From positions 62,001 through 126,000 of the forward strand of contig NZ_JWHL01000001.1 in NCBI RefSeq assembly GCF_018132105.1: a DNA stretch of 64,000 nucleotides. Reading direction: 5' to 3'. Below, in pieces: positions 9,057 through 17,438 of this stretch. The translations under genes were made by a program, and so were the position numbers. Source of the DNA: Methanocalculus chunghsingensis. GTDB lineage: Archaea; Halobacteriota; Methanomicrobia; Methanomicrobiales; Methanocorpusculaceae. A model generated the notes under the pieces. The model made no database searches and was not told where the DNA came from. It was given only the letters and a program-made list of their open reading frames with translations. How positions within the stretch are numbered: the stretch's first letter is position 1; each line of letters opens with the position of its first letter.

Positions 9057-9986
9057 TTAATGGTACATGCGGTACAGTTCCCACTCATCGATGACAGTCC
9101 CGTTTGGAAGGATAGCAACGCCATACTCGCCATCAGGCCCTGATCGTATCTCATATTCGTAGCCGAGTTCTTTTACAAAGAGTGCGGCAGGGTTTGGCAT
9201 TCCAATCATTCCACTCGCTGCCTCTTCGATGGAGATGATGGTGATTGGCTGGCCCCACTGCTGGATGGTGACGATATCCCGCTCAATGGTGCCGGTAAAG
9301 GAAACATGTAATCCATCCACCTTATGTTCATCGGCAAGATTCAGTGGGAGATACTGCCCCCCTTCATCTGCGATGATCCCATAAAACCCGCCTTCAAGAT
9401 CAATATAGGTGATTGTACCTGTTCCTGCGATGATATCCTCAGACTCATGAAGAGATATCGCGATGATCTCAACCGGTTCTCCCCACATATAGATCGTTGC
9501 TACATCCTGTGGCTCTGCTTCAAAGGAGACCATGAGTCCATCCACCTCAAATCCTTCATCAAGGTTCAATGGAAGATACTGTCTGCCATCTTCAGCGACG
9601 ATTCCATAGAAGCCACCCTCAAGATCAATATAGGTGACAACACCCGTCGTTCTGATGTACTGCTCTTCCTCCTCTTTGACGATACTGGTGATCCAGAGTG
9701 GCGTTCCCCACTGCTGTATCGTTACCAGATCATCTCTTATCTCCCCGGCAAAGAGGACGTCTGTTCCATCAACTTTGAGCTCCTCAGGGAGGTTTGTGGG
9801 GAGGTACTCTGTTCCATCATCGGCAATGATTCCGTAGAACCCGCCTTCAAGATCGATGTATGTCACAACACCGATACCACTGACCTCAACGGGCGGCTCT
9901 TCTGTGACACAGCCTGAAGCAAGGAGGAAGCAGGCTGCCAGAACCACAACCGCTCCAACAATAATTTTTCCTCTCATATCTATCAT
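9057..9986 (-). CDS. Lipoprotein with three tandem ~70-residue repeats and a C-terminal DUF333 domain
   Basis: 309 residues. A lipobox (LLASGC, Cys26) ends the signal peptide, so it should be lipid-anchored outside the cell. Three repeats follow at about 37-103, 114-178 and 189-253, each starting with the near-invariant VTYIDLEGGFYGI, then YLP-NL, VDG and a strand near WG-P. The first and third are closest (QQWG). Residues 263-309 (NPAALFVKELGYEYEIR, GTVIDEWELYR) match the DUF333 pattern, though the two cysteines usual in that family are absent. Function is unknown; the repeat looks like a small beta barrel of OB type. It is downstream of, and on the same strand as, the radical SAM gene. Confidence 0.8.
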   Translation of the reverse strand: MIDMRGKIIVGAVVVLAACFLLASGCVTEEPPVEVSGIGVVTYIDLEGGFYGIIADDGTEYLPTNLPEELKVDGTDVLFAGEIRDDLVTIQQWGTPLWITSIVKEEEEQYIRTTGVVTYIDLEGGFYGIVAEDGRQYLPLNLDEGFEVDGLMVSFEAEPQDVATIYMWGEPVEIIAISLHESEDIIAGTGTITYIDLEGGFYGIIADEGGQYLPLNLADEHKVDGLHVSFTGTIERDIVTIQQWGQPITIISIEEAASGMIGMPNPAALFVKELGYEYEIRSGPDGEYGVAILPNGTVIDEWELYRMYH

Positions 9987-10074
9987 GAGGAGGATGGTTC
10001 TTCTGATAATAAATATATGCCTTTAACTGCGACCATTTCCGCAGTTATCCGCGTATATTCAACGAATTACAAAA

Positions 10075-11016
10075 TTATAACTCATTTGTTGTATCAAATC
10101 CTCTCCACAGTCCATAGCTCCTGGCAGTCATGAGGGCATCATCAAACTCTTTCGGGGTTATCCGGCGCTGAAGAGATCGATACCTCTGATCCATGCTCTC
10201 CACCCGGAATGCCGGTCGGTACTGTGGCATGATATTCAGATATGCATCTGGTGAGATCTCTTCTGCGATGAAGGCGACCACCTCCCGGGTCCCGGCGAGA
10301 TCATCGGGGAGTACCAGGTGCCTGATAATCATGCCCCGCTCAGCAATGCCGTCTCTGATGACGAGATTCCCCACCTGCCGATGCATCTCTTTCAGCGCCT
10401 CATGCATCTTTTCAACATAATCCGGTGCTCCTGAGAGATCATTGGCAATCTTCCCCTCTCCATATTTTGCGTCCGGCATATAGATGTCAATGACACCATC
10501 AAGGAGTTTCAGGGTTGTTACCGCATCATACCCCCCGGTATTATAGACGATGGGAATCGTCAGTCCATGACCGGCAGCGATATCAATTGCTCCCAGAATA
10601 CCTGTGACCTGGTGTGTCGGTGAGACGAGGTTGATATTATGGCACCCCATCTCCTGAAGTTTCAGCATAATCCCTGCGAGTTCTCCGGGGGATATTTCAT
10701 ACCCTCTCCCTTCCTGGCTGATATCATAATTCTGGCAATAGACACAGGCAAGATTACAATGGGTAAAGAATATCGTTCCTGAACCTCTCTTTCCGACGAG
10801 CGGCTCTTCTTCCCCGTAATGGGGGGAGAAACCTGAGACGATGAGCCTCTCTCCGGTCCTGCAGAACCCTCTCTCCCCAGCCGTCCTGTCAACATGGCAG
10901 GCATGTGGGCAGAGGGTGCAGTCTTTGAGTATCTCTGCTGCTGCCTCTGCTCTCCTCTTCAGAATACCTTCATGGTGAAGATCAGGATATCGTTTCTGCG
11001 TCTGGGTATGGATCAT
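10075..11016 (-). CDS. Radical SAM protein, PflA-like (COG1313 type)
   Basis: A 313-residue protein with the radical SAM cluster motif CNLACVYC (CX3CX2C), an upstream Cys-rich segment CTLCPHACHVDR...GFC, and the SPTHQ segment seen in COG1313 pyruvate formate-lyase-activase-like proteins. Members generate a 5'-deoxyadenosyl radical; their targets are mostly unknown. It is cytoplasmic, with no signal peptide. It starts 150 bp from the divergent nitroreductase gene. No partner enzyme of glycyl-radical type is seen in the window. Confidence 0.88.
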   Translation of the reverse strand: MIHTQTQKRYPDLHHEGILKRRAEAAAEILKDCTLCPHACHVDRTAGERGFCRTGERLIVSGFSPHYGEEEPLVGKRGSGTIFFTHCNLACVYCQNYDISQEGRGYEISPGELAGIMLKLQEMGCHNINLVSPTHQVTGILGAIDIAAGHGLTIPIVYNTGGYDAVTTLKLLDGVIDIYMPDAKYGEGKIANDLSGAPDYVEKMHEALKEMHRQVGNLVIRDGIAERGMIIRHLVLPDDLAGTREVVAFIAEEISPDAYLNIMPQYRPAFRVESMDQRYRSLQRRITPKEFDDALMTARSYGLWRGFDTTNEL

Positions 11017-11166
11017 CTCTTTCTCCAGGTTTTTGGCCCCTCAATGGTATACCACTACTTTCAGGATGGCTTCTTCAGCTCTTCGTATATCCTCGTTGTA
11101 TCGATTGCATATATCTTCCTGTGGTGTATACGAAGGTGAATTTTCGTATCTGATGAATTTTTATTG

Positions 11167-11793
11167 ATGATAAGCGTTAATCAACAGAAGATGAACGACT
11201 GCGTCAGACAGCTCACCCTGAGAAACAGAAGTACCCGTCGATTTCGTGAGGATCAAAGAATACCGATCGAGATTCTTTACCAACTCATCGATATTGCCCG
11301 TTTCTGTCCGTCTGCCAGAAACCACCAGCCACTCAGATATCTCCTCTCTGTGGAGGAGAAAGAGACGATAAAGATACGTTCCTGCCTCTTCTTTGCCCTT
11401 GATCTCCCGGAATGGGATGGACCGGCAGAAGGGGAGCGCCCGGCAGCCTATATTACCATAATCGCCGCTAAGGATGCACAACCGGATCCATCAATCGATC
11501 TCGGTATTGCCGCGCAGACCATTCTCCTGGCCGCTGCCGAGATGGGCATCGCCGGGTGCATCTTCGGATCGATCAGGCGAAAGGAGCTTGCATCTCTCCT
11601 TCGAATCCCGAAAGGCTTTCGGATTCTCCTTGTCATCGCCCTTGGTTATTCGGGTGAAGAGATCCGGATCGAGGAACTGGGTGAAAATGGTGATACCCGG
11701 TACTGGCGGGATGACAGGGGTGTCCATCATGTTCCAAAACGTCCCCTTCGGGAATGTATTCTAATGGCGGGTTCTGGCAATCATGTTCCATGA
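11167..11793 (+). CDS. Nitroreductase-family flavoprotein
   Basis: A 208-residue FMN-dependent oxidoreductase fold. The N-terminal RNRSTRRFREDQ and CPSARNHQPLRYLL segments are the FMN-binding signature, and AAQTILLAAAEMGIAGC is the conserved central helix. The start is uncertain: ATG at 11167 (after a possible TTG at 11164) or ATG at 11191. Substrate is unknown. A second member of the family is encoded at 39960-40487, but the two are not close duplicates. Confidence 0.85.
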   Translation: MISVNQQKMNDCVRQLTLRNRSTRRFREDQRIPIEILYQLIDIARFCPSARNHQPLRYLLSVEEKETIKIRSCLFFALDLPEWDGPAEGERPAAYITIIAAKDAQPDPSIDLGIAAQTILLAAAEMGIAGCIFGSIRRKELASLLRIPKGFRILLVIALGYSGEEIRIEELGENGDTRYWRDDRGVHHVPKRPLRECILMAGSGNHVP

Positions 11794-11965
11794 GGGGGAG
11801 CTCTATGGTCAGGAACGACAGAAGATGTGTGATGGTCCTGCATCTGTTGCCCGGTGGGGTAGTTTATTAAACTTTATTTTCTAAAAAATATACATCCCAG
11901 ACAGGTATGGTTTAATTAAAATAAATATTTTATTATAAATGATATCCGGTTAATGAAGTGTTTCC

Positions 11966-13123
11966 ATGAAGAAAGCGGGTCTTCTCATCATCATTCTCAG
12001 TGTTATGGTCGTCACCTTTGTCGTCTTAACCAGTGCGCTCCCCACACAACCGGATGGTAAAACAATCTCAAATGGCGATATACAGGAAGATCGTGATCAG
12101 TCTCCAGAAGATACCTTCAATCTCACTTCCGTCCTGAAGAAGCTTTTTGGACGAGAGAGCGGAGATGAGAAGAGAACCAACTCATCTGGTTATCATGAGG
12201 ATATAGATATCTCCCTTACTTCGGCCGAGGTGTCTGATGATGATCGATTTCTTCGGATCATTGGAGAGAAAACATTTTCTTTTCATGTTCTTGCTCTCCA
12301 CACAATAATCGCTTTAGATCAATCTGATAGTGTTGTGGTTTGGAACAATGCAGAGAAACTCGAATCTCAGGCGATCGAGGTCTGTGACGAAGTTGAAACA
12401 CTCAGTCTTCAACCATCAAACCTCGATCGGCAGCAGGAATTTGTCCAATGCATGCAGGATTTCATAGCCATCTCGCAAAGTTTGCAGGAGGGAGTGCCTC
12501 AGACGGTTCCTGCCAGGCGCGAGATCATTGAAAAACTGTCCGAAACTACGAAGCGGCTCCATACTGTCGGTTCGCCTGCTGATGATATGGTTCAGATGGA
12601 AGATAGCGATGATCAGGTATATCACCTCACCTCTCTGGCATCGGTTGCGTCTCCTCTGAGACGTCCGGATGACATCATTGATTGTGGATCTCCATACACC
12701 TACCTTGATACGAAAAAGAGCAATGAAATCTCTCTTGTTCCCCGGTACTCGCGGTTTGCTTCAAGTCTCTGGTATGAGACGGTAGCGGGAACAAAGCACC
12801 AGAATGCCCCTCCAGGGAAGACATATCTTTTTGTCTTTGTTCATATTGTCCATATGGGGAACTTTGATGGAAAACATTATACCATTCATACCCCGGCACC
12901 GTCTGCCTATACACTCCATGGACTTCATGGGACATATAAGCCGCTATTGACCCCAACGTATACTTCTCTGGGAGAGATGTATGTACAGAGAACCCTCAAC
13001 CGGAAGGAGAACTACCAGAGTTTTCTCGTCTTTGAGGTGCCGGACTCACTCTCACTCTCGGATTTTTATCTCTCGGTATTTCTTGGATCTGAATACGGGA
13101 CTGTTTCGTGGAATATTACCTAG
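11966..13123 (+). CDS. Exported protein of unknown function
   Basis: 385 residues with an N-terminal hydrophobic signal/anchor (LLIIILSVMVVTFVVLTSALP). A low-complexity acidic linker follows, then a helical region around residues 95-210 with WNNAEKLESQAIEVCDE. The C-terminal ~130 residues look beta-rich (YLFVFVHIVHMGN, YQSFLVFEVPDSL, FYLSVFLG) and resemble DUF4352-type immunoglobulin-like domains in outline. I do not recognise the whole protein. It stands alone behind an AT-rich promoter region (11875-11950) and is probably cell-surface anchored. Confidence 0.7.
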   Translation: MKKAGLLIIILSVMVVTFVVLTSALPTQPDGKTISNGDIQEDRDQSPEDTFNLTSVLKKLFGRESGDEKRTNSSGYHEDIDISLTSAEVSDDDRFLRIIGEKTFSFHVLALHTIIALDQSDSVVVWNNAEKLESQAIEVCDEVETLSLQPSNLDRQQEFVQCMQDFIAISQSLQEGVPQTVPARREIIEKLSETTKRLHTVGSPADDMVQMEDSDDQVYHLTSLASVASPLRRPDDIIDCGSPYTYLDTKKSNEISLVPRYSRFASSLWYETVAGTKHQNAPPGKTYLFVFVHIVHMGNFDGKHYTIHTPAPSAYTLHGLHGTYKPLLTPTYTSLGEMYVQRTLNRKENYQSFLVFEVPDSLSLSDFYLSVFLGSEYGTVSWNIT

Positions 13124-13199
13124 GGATATCCACAGTCTTCTTTTATCCATGGATAGTGCTAACTGAAGTCTTATATATTACCATGATATATTACTCTCC

Positions 13200-13766
13200 A
13201 TGAGCGAAGGGAAGAAGGAGATTCGTGATAAACTCCGTCATAAAAAGGAGATGCTGACCCCTGACGAACGGTTTGAGAAGAGCAGGGCAATTTGCAGCCA
13301 TCTTATGGAGCTTATTTTACCTGGCGAGACGGTGATGGTCTATACCTCGAAAGAGAAGGAGGTCAATACCGTTCCACTCATCACAATGCTGTTATCATAT
13401 AGACATCCTGTCATTGTTCCCATCATCCAGAGCGAAGATGTCAGTCTGAGGCTTTCATATCTGGAGAATATGATGGTTCTCGTTCCAAGTACCTTCGGCG
13501 TTCCTGAACCGATAGGGAATGAGATACCGGCAGATGGTGCGGATGTCGATACGATCATCCTTCCGATGCTCGGCTTTGACAGGAAAGGGGGACGAATCGG
13601 GTATGGTGCCGGATATTATGATCGGTTCCTTGCTCAGTATCCGGATATCAGGAAGATTGGAATTGCATTTGGATGCCAGGAGGTTGATTCGCTTCCTCTG
13701 GATCCCCATGATGTCGTCATGGACGCTATCGTGACCGAGGAGGGCGTCGTCTACCGGAGGGTATAA
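13200..13766 (+). CDS. 5-formyltetrahydrofolate cyclo-ligase family protein
   Basis: A 188-residue protein of the 5-FTHF cyclo-ligase fold. It has the basic N-terminal KKEIRDKLRHKKE helix, LPMLGFDRKGGRIGYGAGYYDRFL (the conserved glycine-rich substrate/ATP loop) and the GCQEVDSLPLDPHD segment. In bacteria the enzyme makes 5,10-methenyl-THF. In a methanogen using H4MPT the true substrate is less clear, but its position immediately upstream of ftr suggests a role in C1 metabolism or cofactor repair. It ends 3 bp before the ftr start. Confidence 0.9.
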   Translation: MSEGKKEIRDKLRHKKEMLTPDERFEKSRAICSHLMELILPGETVMVYTSKEKEVNTVPLITMLLSYRHPVIVPIIQSEDVSLRLSYLENMMVLVPSTFGVPEPIGNEIPADGADVDTIILPMLGFDRKGGRIGYGAGYYDRFLAQYPDIRKIGIAFGCQEVDSLPLDPHDVVMDAIVTEEGVVYRRV

Positions 13767-13769
13767 TTG

Positions 13770-14660
13770 ATGAAGCTTGGGGAGACGGTGATCCTTGATA
13801 CATTTGCAGAGGCATTTCCTATCTGGGTATCACGAATCATCATTACTGCAGATACCATTGAGTGGGCGCTTGCAGCTGCACAGGAAGCGACCGGCTTTGC
13901 AACCTCTAAGATCTTCTGCCCATGTGAAGCCGGGATTGAAGGGATTGTTCATGATACCCCGGATGGACGGCCCGGCGTCTCAATCCTCATCTCTGCTGAG
14001 AAGAAACAGATGCGATCCAATGTGAGTGACCGGATATCGCAATGTATTCTCCCAGCTCCTACGGCATCGGCATTCGATGGCCTCCCTGATGCCGTCGATC
14101 GCTTCTATACCCGTATGCACTATTTCGGGGATGGCTATGAGGAAAGATGTATCATCGGTGGGAGAAACTGCTGGCGGATCCCTGTGATGGAGGGGGAGTA
14201 TATCGGAGAGGAACGCTATGGCACGGTGAAGGGGATCGCCGGAGGCAACTTCCTTGTGATGGCAGAGGATCGGTCGACGGCCCTTGTTGCAGCCGAGGCC
14301 GGGGTCCGGGCTATTGACCCTCTCCCTGATGTCATCACCGGCTTTGCCGGGGGTATCGTCGGCAGTGGATCAAAAGTCGGATGCAGAAACTATCGTTTCC
14401 CGATGCCCGCAAGTACGAACCATGCCTGGTGCCCGACACTGAGAGGTACAATTCCCGACTCCGAGGTTCCTGAAGGGGTGAACTCTATCTATGAGGTTGT
14501 CATCAATGGAATTGGTGAAACTGCTGTAAAAACGGCGATGAAGGCAGGGATTGAATCGGCTGTCGGAGCTGGCGGGATTCTGTATATCGGGGCATCGAAC
14601 TTTGGCGGGAAGCTAGGGCCGCACCGGTTCAGGCTTCACGATCTCTTCTCTTCAACATAG
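13770..14660 (+). CDS. ftr: Formylmethanofuran--tetrahydromethanopterin formyltransferase
   Basis: A 296-residue cytoplasmic enzyme that transfers the formyl group from formylmethanofuran to H4MPT, the second step of CO2 reduction to methane. Matching regions include DTFAEAFPIWVSRIIIT, CPCEAGIE, FGDGYEE, GNFLVMAEDR, GSKVGCRNYRFPMPAS and the C-terminal GILYIGASNFGGKLGPHRF. The GGAGG ribosome binding site at 13756-13760 favours the ATG at 13770 over a TTG just before it. The 3' end overlaps the convergent MOT1 transporter gene by 32 bp. The preceding enzyme, formylmethanofuran dehydrogenase, is a Mo or W protein, which gives the neighbouring molybdate transporter a metabolic logic. Confidence 0.96.
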   Translation: MKLGETVILDTFAEAFPIWVSRIIITADTIEWALAAAQEATGFATSKIFCPCEAGIEGIVHDTPDGRPGVSILISAEKKQMRSNVSDRISQCILPAPTASAFDGLPDAVDRFYTRMHYFGDGYEERCIIGGRNCWRIPVMEGEYIGEERYGTVKGIAGGNFLVMAEDRSTALVAAEAGVRAIDPLPDVITGFAGGIVGSGSKVGCRNYRFPMPASTNHAWCPTLRGTIPDSEVPEGVNSIYEVVINGIGETAVKTAMKAGIESAVGAGGILYIGASNFGGKLGPHRFRLHDLFSST

Positions 14661-15801
14661 TGCGCCCCCATCCCCTTCTTCTTTCAAGGCCATATGATGC
14701 GATCATTCCGATCACAAATGCCGGGGTGATCCCCCAAATGAGAGCGATGACTGCCATCAGGATCGTCACCGGGTAGGATGGTGACTTGGCCCCATGCTTG
14801 CCAAGCTCGATTGCAACAAAGACAAGAAGACCCCCGAAGATGCCATATGGAATTAATGTCAGTACCTCTGGTGGTGCAAATGCAACTGCAAAACCAAGGA
14901 TAAGAAGGCCGGCAATAATATTTGCCCCACCTGTCCGGGCGCCGAAACGGTACTGTGCGGCAAGGCCCCCGGCTCCATGGCACATTGGAAACCCTCCAAG
15001 AGGTGATGAGACGAGGTTCATCACGCCGATCGTCTTTGAAAGTGTGTCCGGTTTCACCTCCCGCCTCAAGAGATCGATGGTTAGCAGTGAGGTCGCAAGG
15101 ATGGCGTTTCCGAGGGTGAGTGGCATCTGTGGAATGGCAAGATGGATCGCAGCAAAAAGCCAGTCTCCGGTTGCAGGGATGATCAACTCAGGGATTGGGA
15201 TGCTCCTGAATGGTGGCATCCCCTGAGCCATGACTCCGGCAACCAGTCCGATTCCAATGACGATAAGCGATGATATGTCCGGCAGTCCGCTTCGTGATGA
15301 GGCAATGAAGAAGAAGATGACGATCCCGATTGCAACCGCTCCAAAAATAAGATCACTGATGATATATCCAAGAGCGGTCCTGATAAGAATAAGGGCAAGG
15401 CCGACCTGTATCCCCCGGATGACACTCTCCGGGACCCATCTCTGTATCCTCTCCATCCCTTTAAGATGGCCGATGATGAGGAAGACAAGACCGATGATGA
15501 TCCCGGATGCGGCTATCTCTCCCCCAGTCAGCCCTTCTGCTATGGCAATCGCTCCAATTGCCTTCATTGGCTCGATCGGAATGGGGAGACCGTAATAGAT
15601 ACCGGTGATGATGAACCATAGACCTATAAAAACGAAGGCATAGCTGACGTTAATTCCTGTTGCAATCCCTGCGCCGAGGATAATGGGAAAAATTGTCCCG
15701 AAGTCCCCGACCGACCCGGAGAGTTCGCGGAGCGAAAAACGGATTTTTTTTGTTGCCTTGGGATCTGGTTGTAATCCGTTATTCGTGGTGTTATCTGCCA
15801 C
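14629..15801 (-). CDS. MOT1-type molybdate transporter
   Basis: A 390-residue protein with about ten membrane segments. It carries the two signature stretches of the MOT1 (sulfate-transporter-like) molybdate family: ELSGSVGDFGTIFPI near the N-terminus and GGFPMCHGAGGLAAQYRFGA around residues 276-295, plus PIPIEPMKAIGAIA. Eukaryotic MOT1 imports molybdate with high affinity; prokaryotic members are assigned by similarity. The start is a GTG at 15801. It is convergent with ftr (32-bp overlap) and lies a few kilobases from the WtpABC genes, consistent with molybdate or tungstate uptake. Confidence 0.85.
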   Translation of the reverse strand: MADNTTNNGLQPDPKATKKIRFSLRELSGSVGDFGTIFPIILGAGIATGINVSYAFVFIGLWFIITGIYYGLPIPIEPMKAIGAIAIAEGLTGGEIAASGIIIGLVFLIIGHLKGMERIQRWVPESVIRGIQVGLALILIRTALGYIISDLIFGAVAIGIVIFFFIASSRSGLPDISSLIVIGIGLVAGVMAQGMPPFRSIPIPELIIPATGDWLFAAIHLAIPQMPLTLGNAILATSLLTIDLLRREVKPDTLSKTIGVMNLVSSPLGGFPMCHGAGGLAAQYRFGARTGGANIIAGLLILGFAVAFAPPEVLTLIPYGIFGGLLVFVAIELGKHGAKSPSYPVTILMAVIALIWGITPAFVIGMIASYGLERRRGWGRTMLKRRDREA

Positions 15802-15861
15802 ATTCTGATATTGTGTGGTGACATGAAAAAGAGTTCGTTATCACCGGGCGGTGCTGGGTAT

Positions 15862-16215
15862 TCAGGTTTTTAAAGGGATAGAAGCCCTCAGTACCTCCAT
15901 CATCTCCTGTGGAAGTATGTCCTGAGCCATTTCCTGATAGTTTTCATCAATTAATGTAAGGATTATCATGGTTCCTTTTGATGTTGTCGATATCCCCACG
16001 CGTTCCACCCGTGTGATCAACCCGTCCCTCTCCATTGAAGCAAAGAGTGGCAGAATGTAATAATGCGGAATTTCGAGATACTCGGCTATCCGTCTTGTTG
16101 GTGGGAGATTGATAGACGTGCAATTCCGGGAGAAGCTGATCGTAATGCGTTTCTCCTGTCCAAGGAGGATTTGTATAACTGCATCCAGTATCGTACACTG
16201 CTCTTCTGTAATCAT
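15862..16215 (-). CDS. Small protein, possible winged-helix regulator
   Basis: A 117-residue protein of mixed alpha/beta pattern. The segment PPTRRIAEYLEIPHYYILPLFASMERDGLITRVERVG looks like a helix-turn-helix followed by a wing, with the typical L-F-x-x-M-E-R-x-G-L-I of winged-helix regulators. It lies directly upstream of the MOT1 gene on the same strand (60-bp gap), so a regulator of that transporter is one possibility. I do not recognise a specific family. Confidence 0.55.
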   Translation of the reverse strand: MITEEQCTILDAVIQILLGQEKRITISFSRNCTSINLPPTRRIAEYLEIPHYYILPLFASMERDGLITRVERVGISTTSKGTMIILTLIDENYQEMAQDILPQEMMEVLRASIPLKT

Positions 16216-16252
16216 AAAAAAAGGTCTGATAGGATGAATCAGGGGCTCTGCC

Positions 16253-16474
16253 CTATTTCATTTTTCCATGGCTTTCATCCGGCATCTCTTCAAGGTAGAC
16301 GATTGTTGCTCCAGCATCAGCTGCAATCTGTTCAAGCTCAGTCTTACGGAAATGAGTACCCTCAACCTTGAGCTGGCGCTTGTCTTCTGCCTCCGATGTC
16401 ACGGCAACCACTCGGAAGCGGGGTTGTTTGACACCCGTTCCGACCTTCTGTCGTTCACGAACATAGATCTTCAT
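16253..16474 (-). CDS. Conserved small protein of unknown function
   Basis: 73 residues, highly charged, beginning KIYVRERQKVGTG and containing FRVVAVTSEAEDK and ELEQIAADAGATIVYLEE. The ATG at 16474 is preceded by a GAGGTG ribosome binding site. No membrane segment or signal peptide is present. The pattern of short strands with a central helix suggests a compact alpha/beta fold. A 14-bp palindrome sits just upstream of the ribosome binding site. Confidence 0.65.
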   Translation of the reverse strand: MKIYVRERQKVGTGVKQPRFRVVAVTSEAEDKRQLKVEGTHFRKTELEQIAADAGATIVYLEEMPDESHGKMK

Positions 16475-16486
16475 TTTTATCACCTC

Positions 16487-16500
16487 ATATCAGCTGATAT
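16487..16500. promoter_or_regulatory. Palindrome ATATCAGCTGATAT before the small-protein gene
   Basis: A perfect 14-bp palindrome followed at 16505-16512 by another half-site (ACTGATAT). It lies between the start and the expected TATA region of the minus-strand gene that starts at 16474. It is either an operator or a short RNA hairpin just ahead of the GAGGTG ribosome binding site. Confidence 0.35.
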
Positions 16501-16594
16501 AACAACTGATATACATTAATGGTATTTATATTTATTTGTATATGGTTGAATATGGGTTGTAGTAATTAATTATTTATATTAATTTTAAGATGCC

Positions 16595-16633
16595 ATGTAA
16601 ATGTTAAATTTGTTAAATAAACTATATTTACAT
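16595..16633. promoter_or_regulatory. Inverted repeat in AT-rich divergent promoter region
   Basis: ATGTAAAT (16595-16602) and ATTTACAT (16626-16633) are exact inverted copies separated by 23 bp. That spacer contains a direct repeat GTTAAAT (16603-16609 and 16612-16618). The region between the divergent genes at 16474 and 16699 is strongly AT-rich with several TATA-like runs, so this is likely promoter or operator DNA. Confidence 0.3.
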
Positions 16634-16698
16634 TTGATGGTTATTTATGGTAGAAGATCAAATAGAATCTCCTCTTCAAGAGAAACAGGAGTACTACA

Positions 16699-17397
16699 AT
16701 GACCATCTACATTGGTATTGATGACACCGATACAGAGACATCACGTGGAACTGGACGGCTTGCCCGGTCTATTGCCGATGAACTGGCCCCTGATTATCAG
16801 ATCATTGGTGTAAGCCGACACCAGCTCTACGTCCATGATGACATACCATACACATCTCACAACAGTGCCGCCGTCATCCATATGGAGAGTCAGGGAAATG
16901 GATCGATAAGGAGACTTCATACTCTGGTTAGAGACCTGATGATGTCGGATTTTATAGAGGGGAGCGATCCAGGCCTCTGTATCATTGAGCGATCACGGAT
17001 TGTAGATGATATCATCTCATTCGGGGGAAGAGCGAAGACCGGAGTGCTGACACAGGATGAAGCCCGTTGGCTCGCCTCCGGGCATCAGATTATCCTTGAA
17101 GGTCTTGGTGGGACCGAAGATGGTGTCATCGGGGCGCTGGCTGGTGTTGGCCTTGCCGCTTCGGGAAATGATGGAAGGTACGTTATGAAGGCAAAGACCC
17201 GTACAATGACCGGGTCAAGAACTGTCGGGGAACTTCTTGATTGTGGAATCGATAGGATCATCACCGAAGAAGGGGCTCTGATAACGGAGGGGAGGGTTTC
17301 AATGAGCAAATTCCCAAAACCTGCTCTCGTTGGCGGACAGGCGGTCTTAATTGTATCCGGATCAGATGGCGTTTATAGGGATCTTGTAGTCGGATGA
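16699..17397 (+). CDS. Stand-alone TiaS N-domain-like protein
   Basis: A 232-residue protein opening with IYIGIDDTDTETSRGTGRLA, which is the conserved IDDTD/ATP-binding motif of tRNA(Ile2) agmatinylcytidine synthetase (TiaS). It later has a glycine-rich LGGTEDGVIGALAGVGLAASG, also seen in TiaS. Full TiaS is about 420-450 residues with additional OB and zinc domains; these are absent, so it should not modify tRNA alone. It is the only plus-strand gene in this stretch and converges with the WtpC-like gene. Function is unknown. Confidence 0.7.
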   Translation: MTIYIGIDDTDTETSRGTGRLARSIADELAPDYQIIGVSRHQLYVHDDIPYTSHNSAAVIHMESQGNGSIRRLHTLVRDLMMSDFIEGSDPGLCIIERSRIVDDIISFGGRAKTGVLTQDEARWLASGHQIILEGLGGTEDGVIGALAGVGLAASGNDGRYVMKAKTRTMTGSRTVGELLDCGIDRIITEEGALITEGRVSMSKFPKPALVGGQAVLIVSGSDGVYRDLVVG

Positions 17398-17438
17398 TCA
17401 CTGCATCTGGTTACACCCCCTCCTGATATTACACAGAT

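Noticed and set aside
9324-9917. Plus-strand open frame with apparent internal repeats
   Set aside because: The repeats are simply the antisense of the three repeats in the minus-strand lipoprotein.
11804-11869. 21-codon open frame after the nitroreductase gene
   Set aside because: Too short and without similarity; only a purine-rich stretch upstream supports it.
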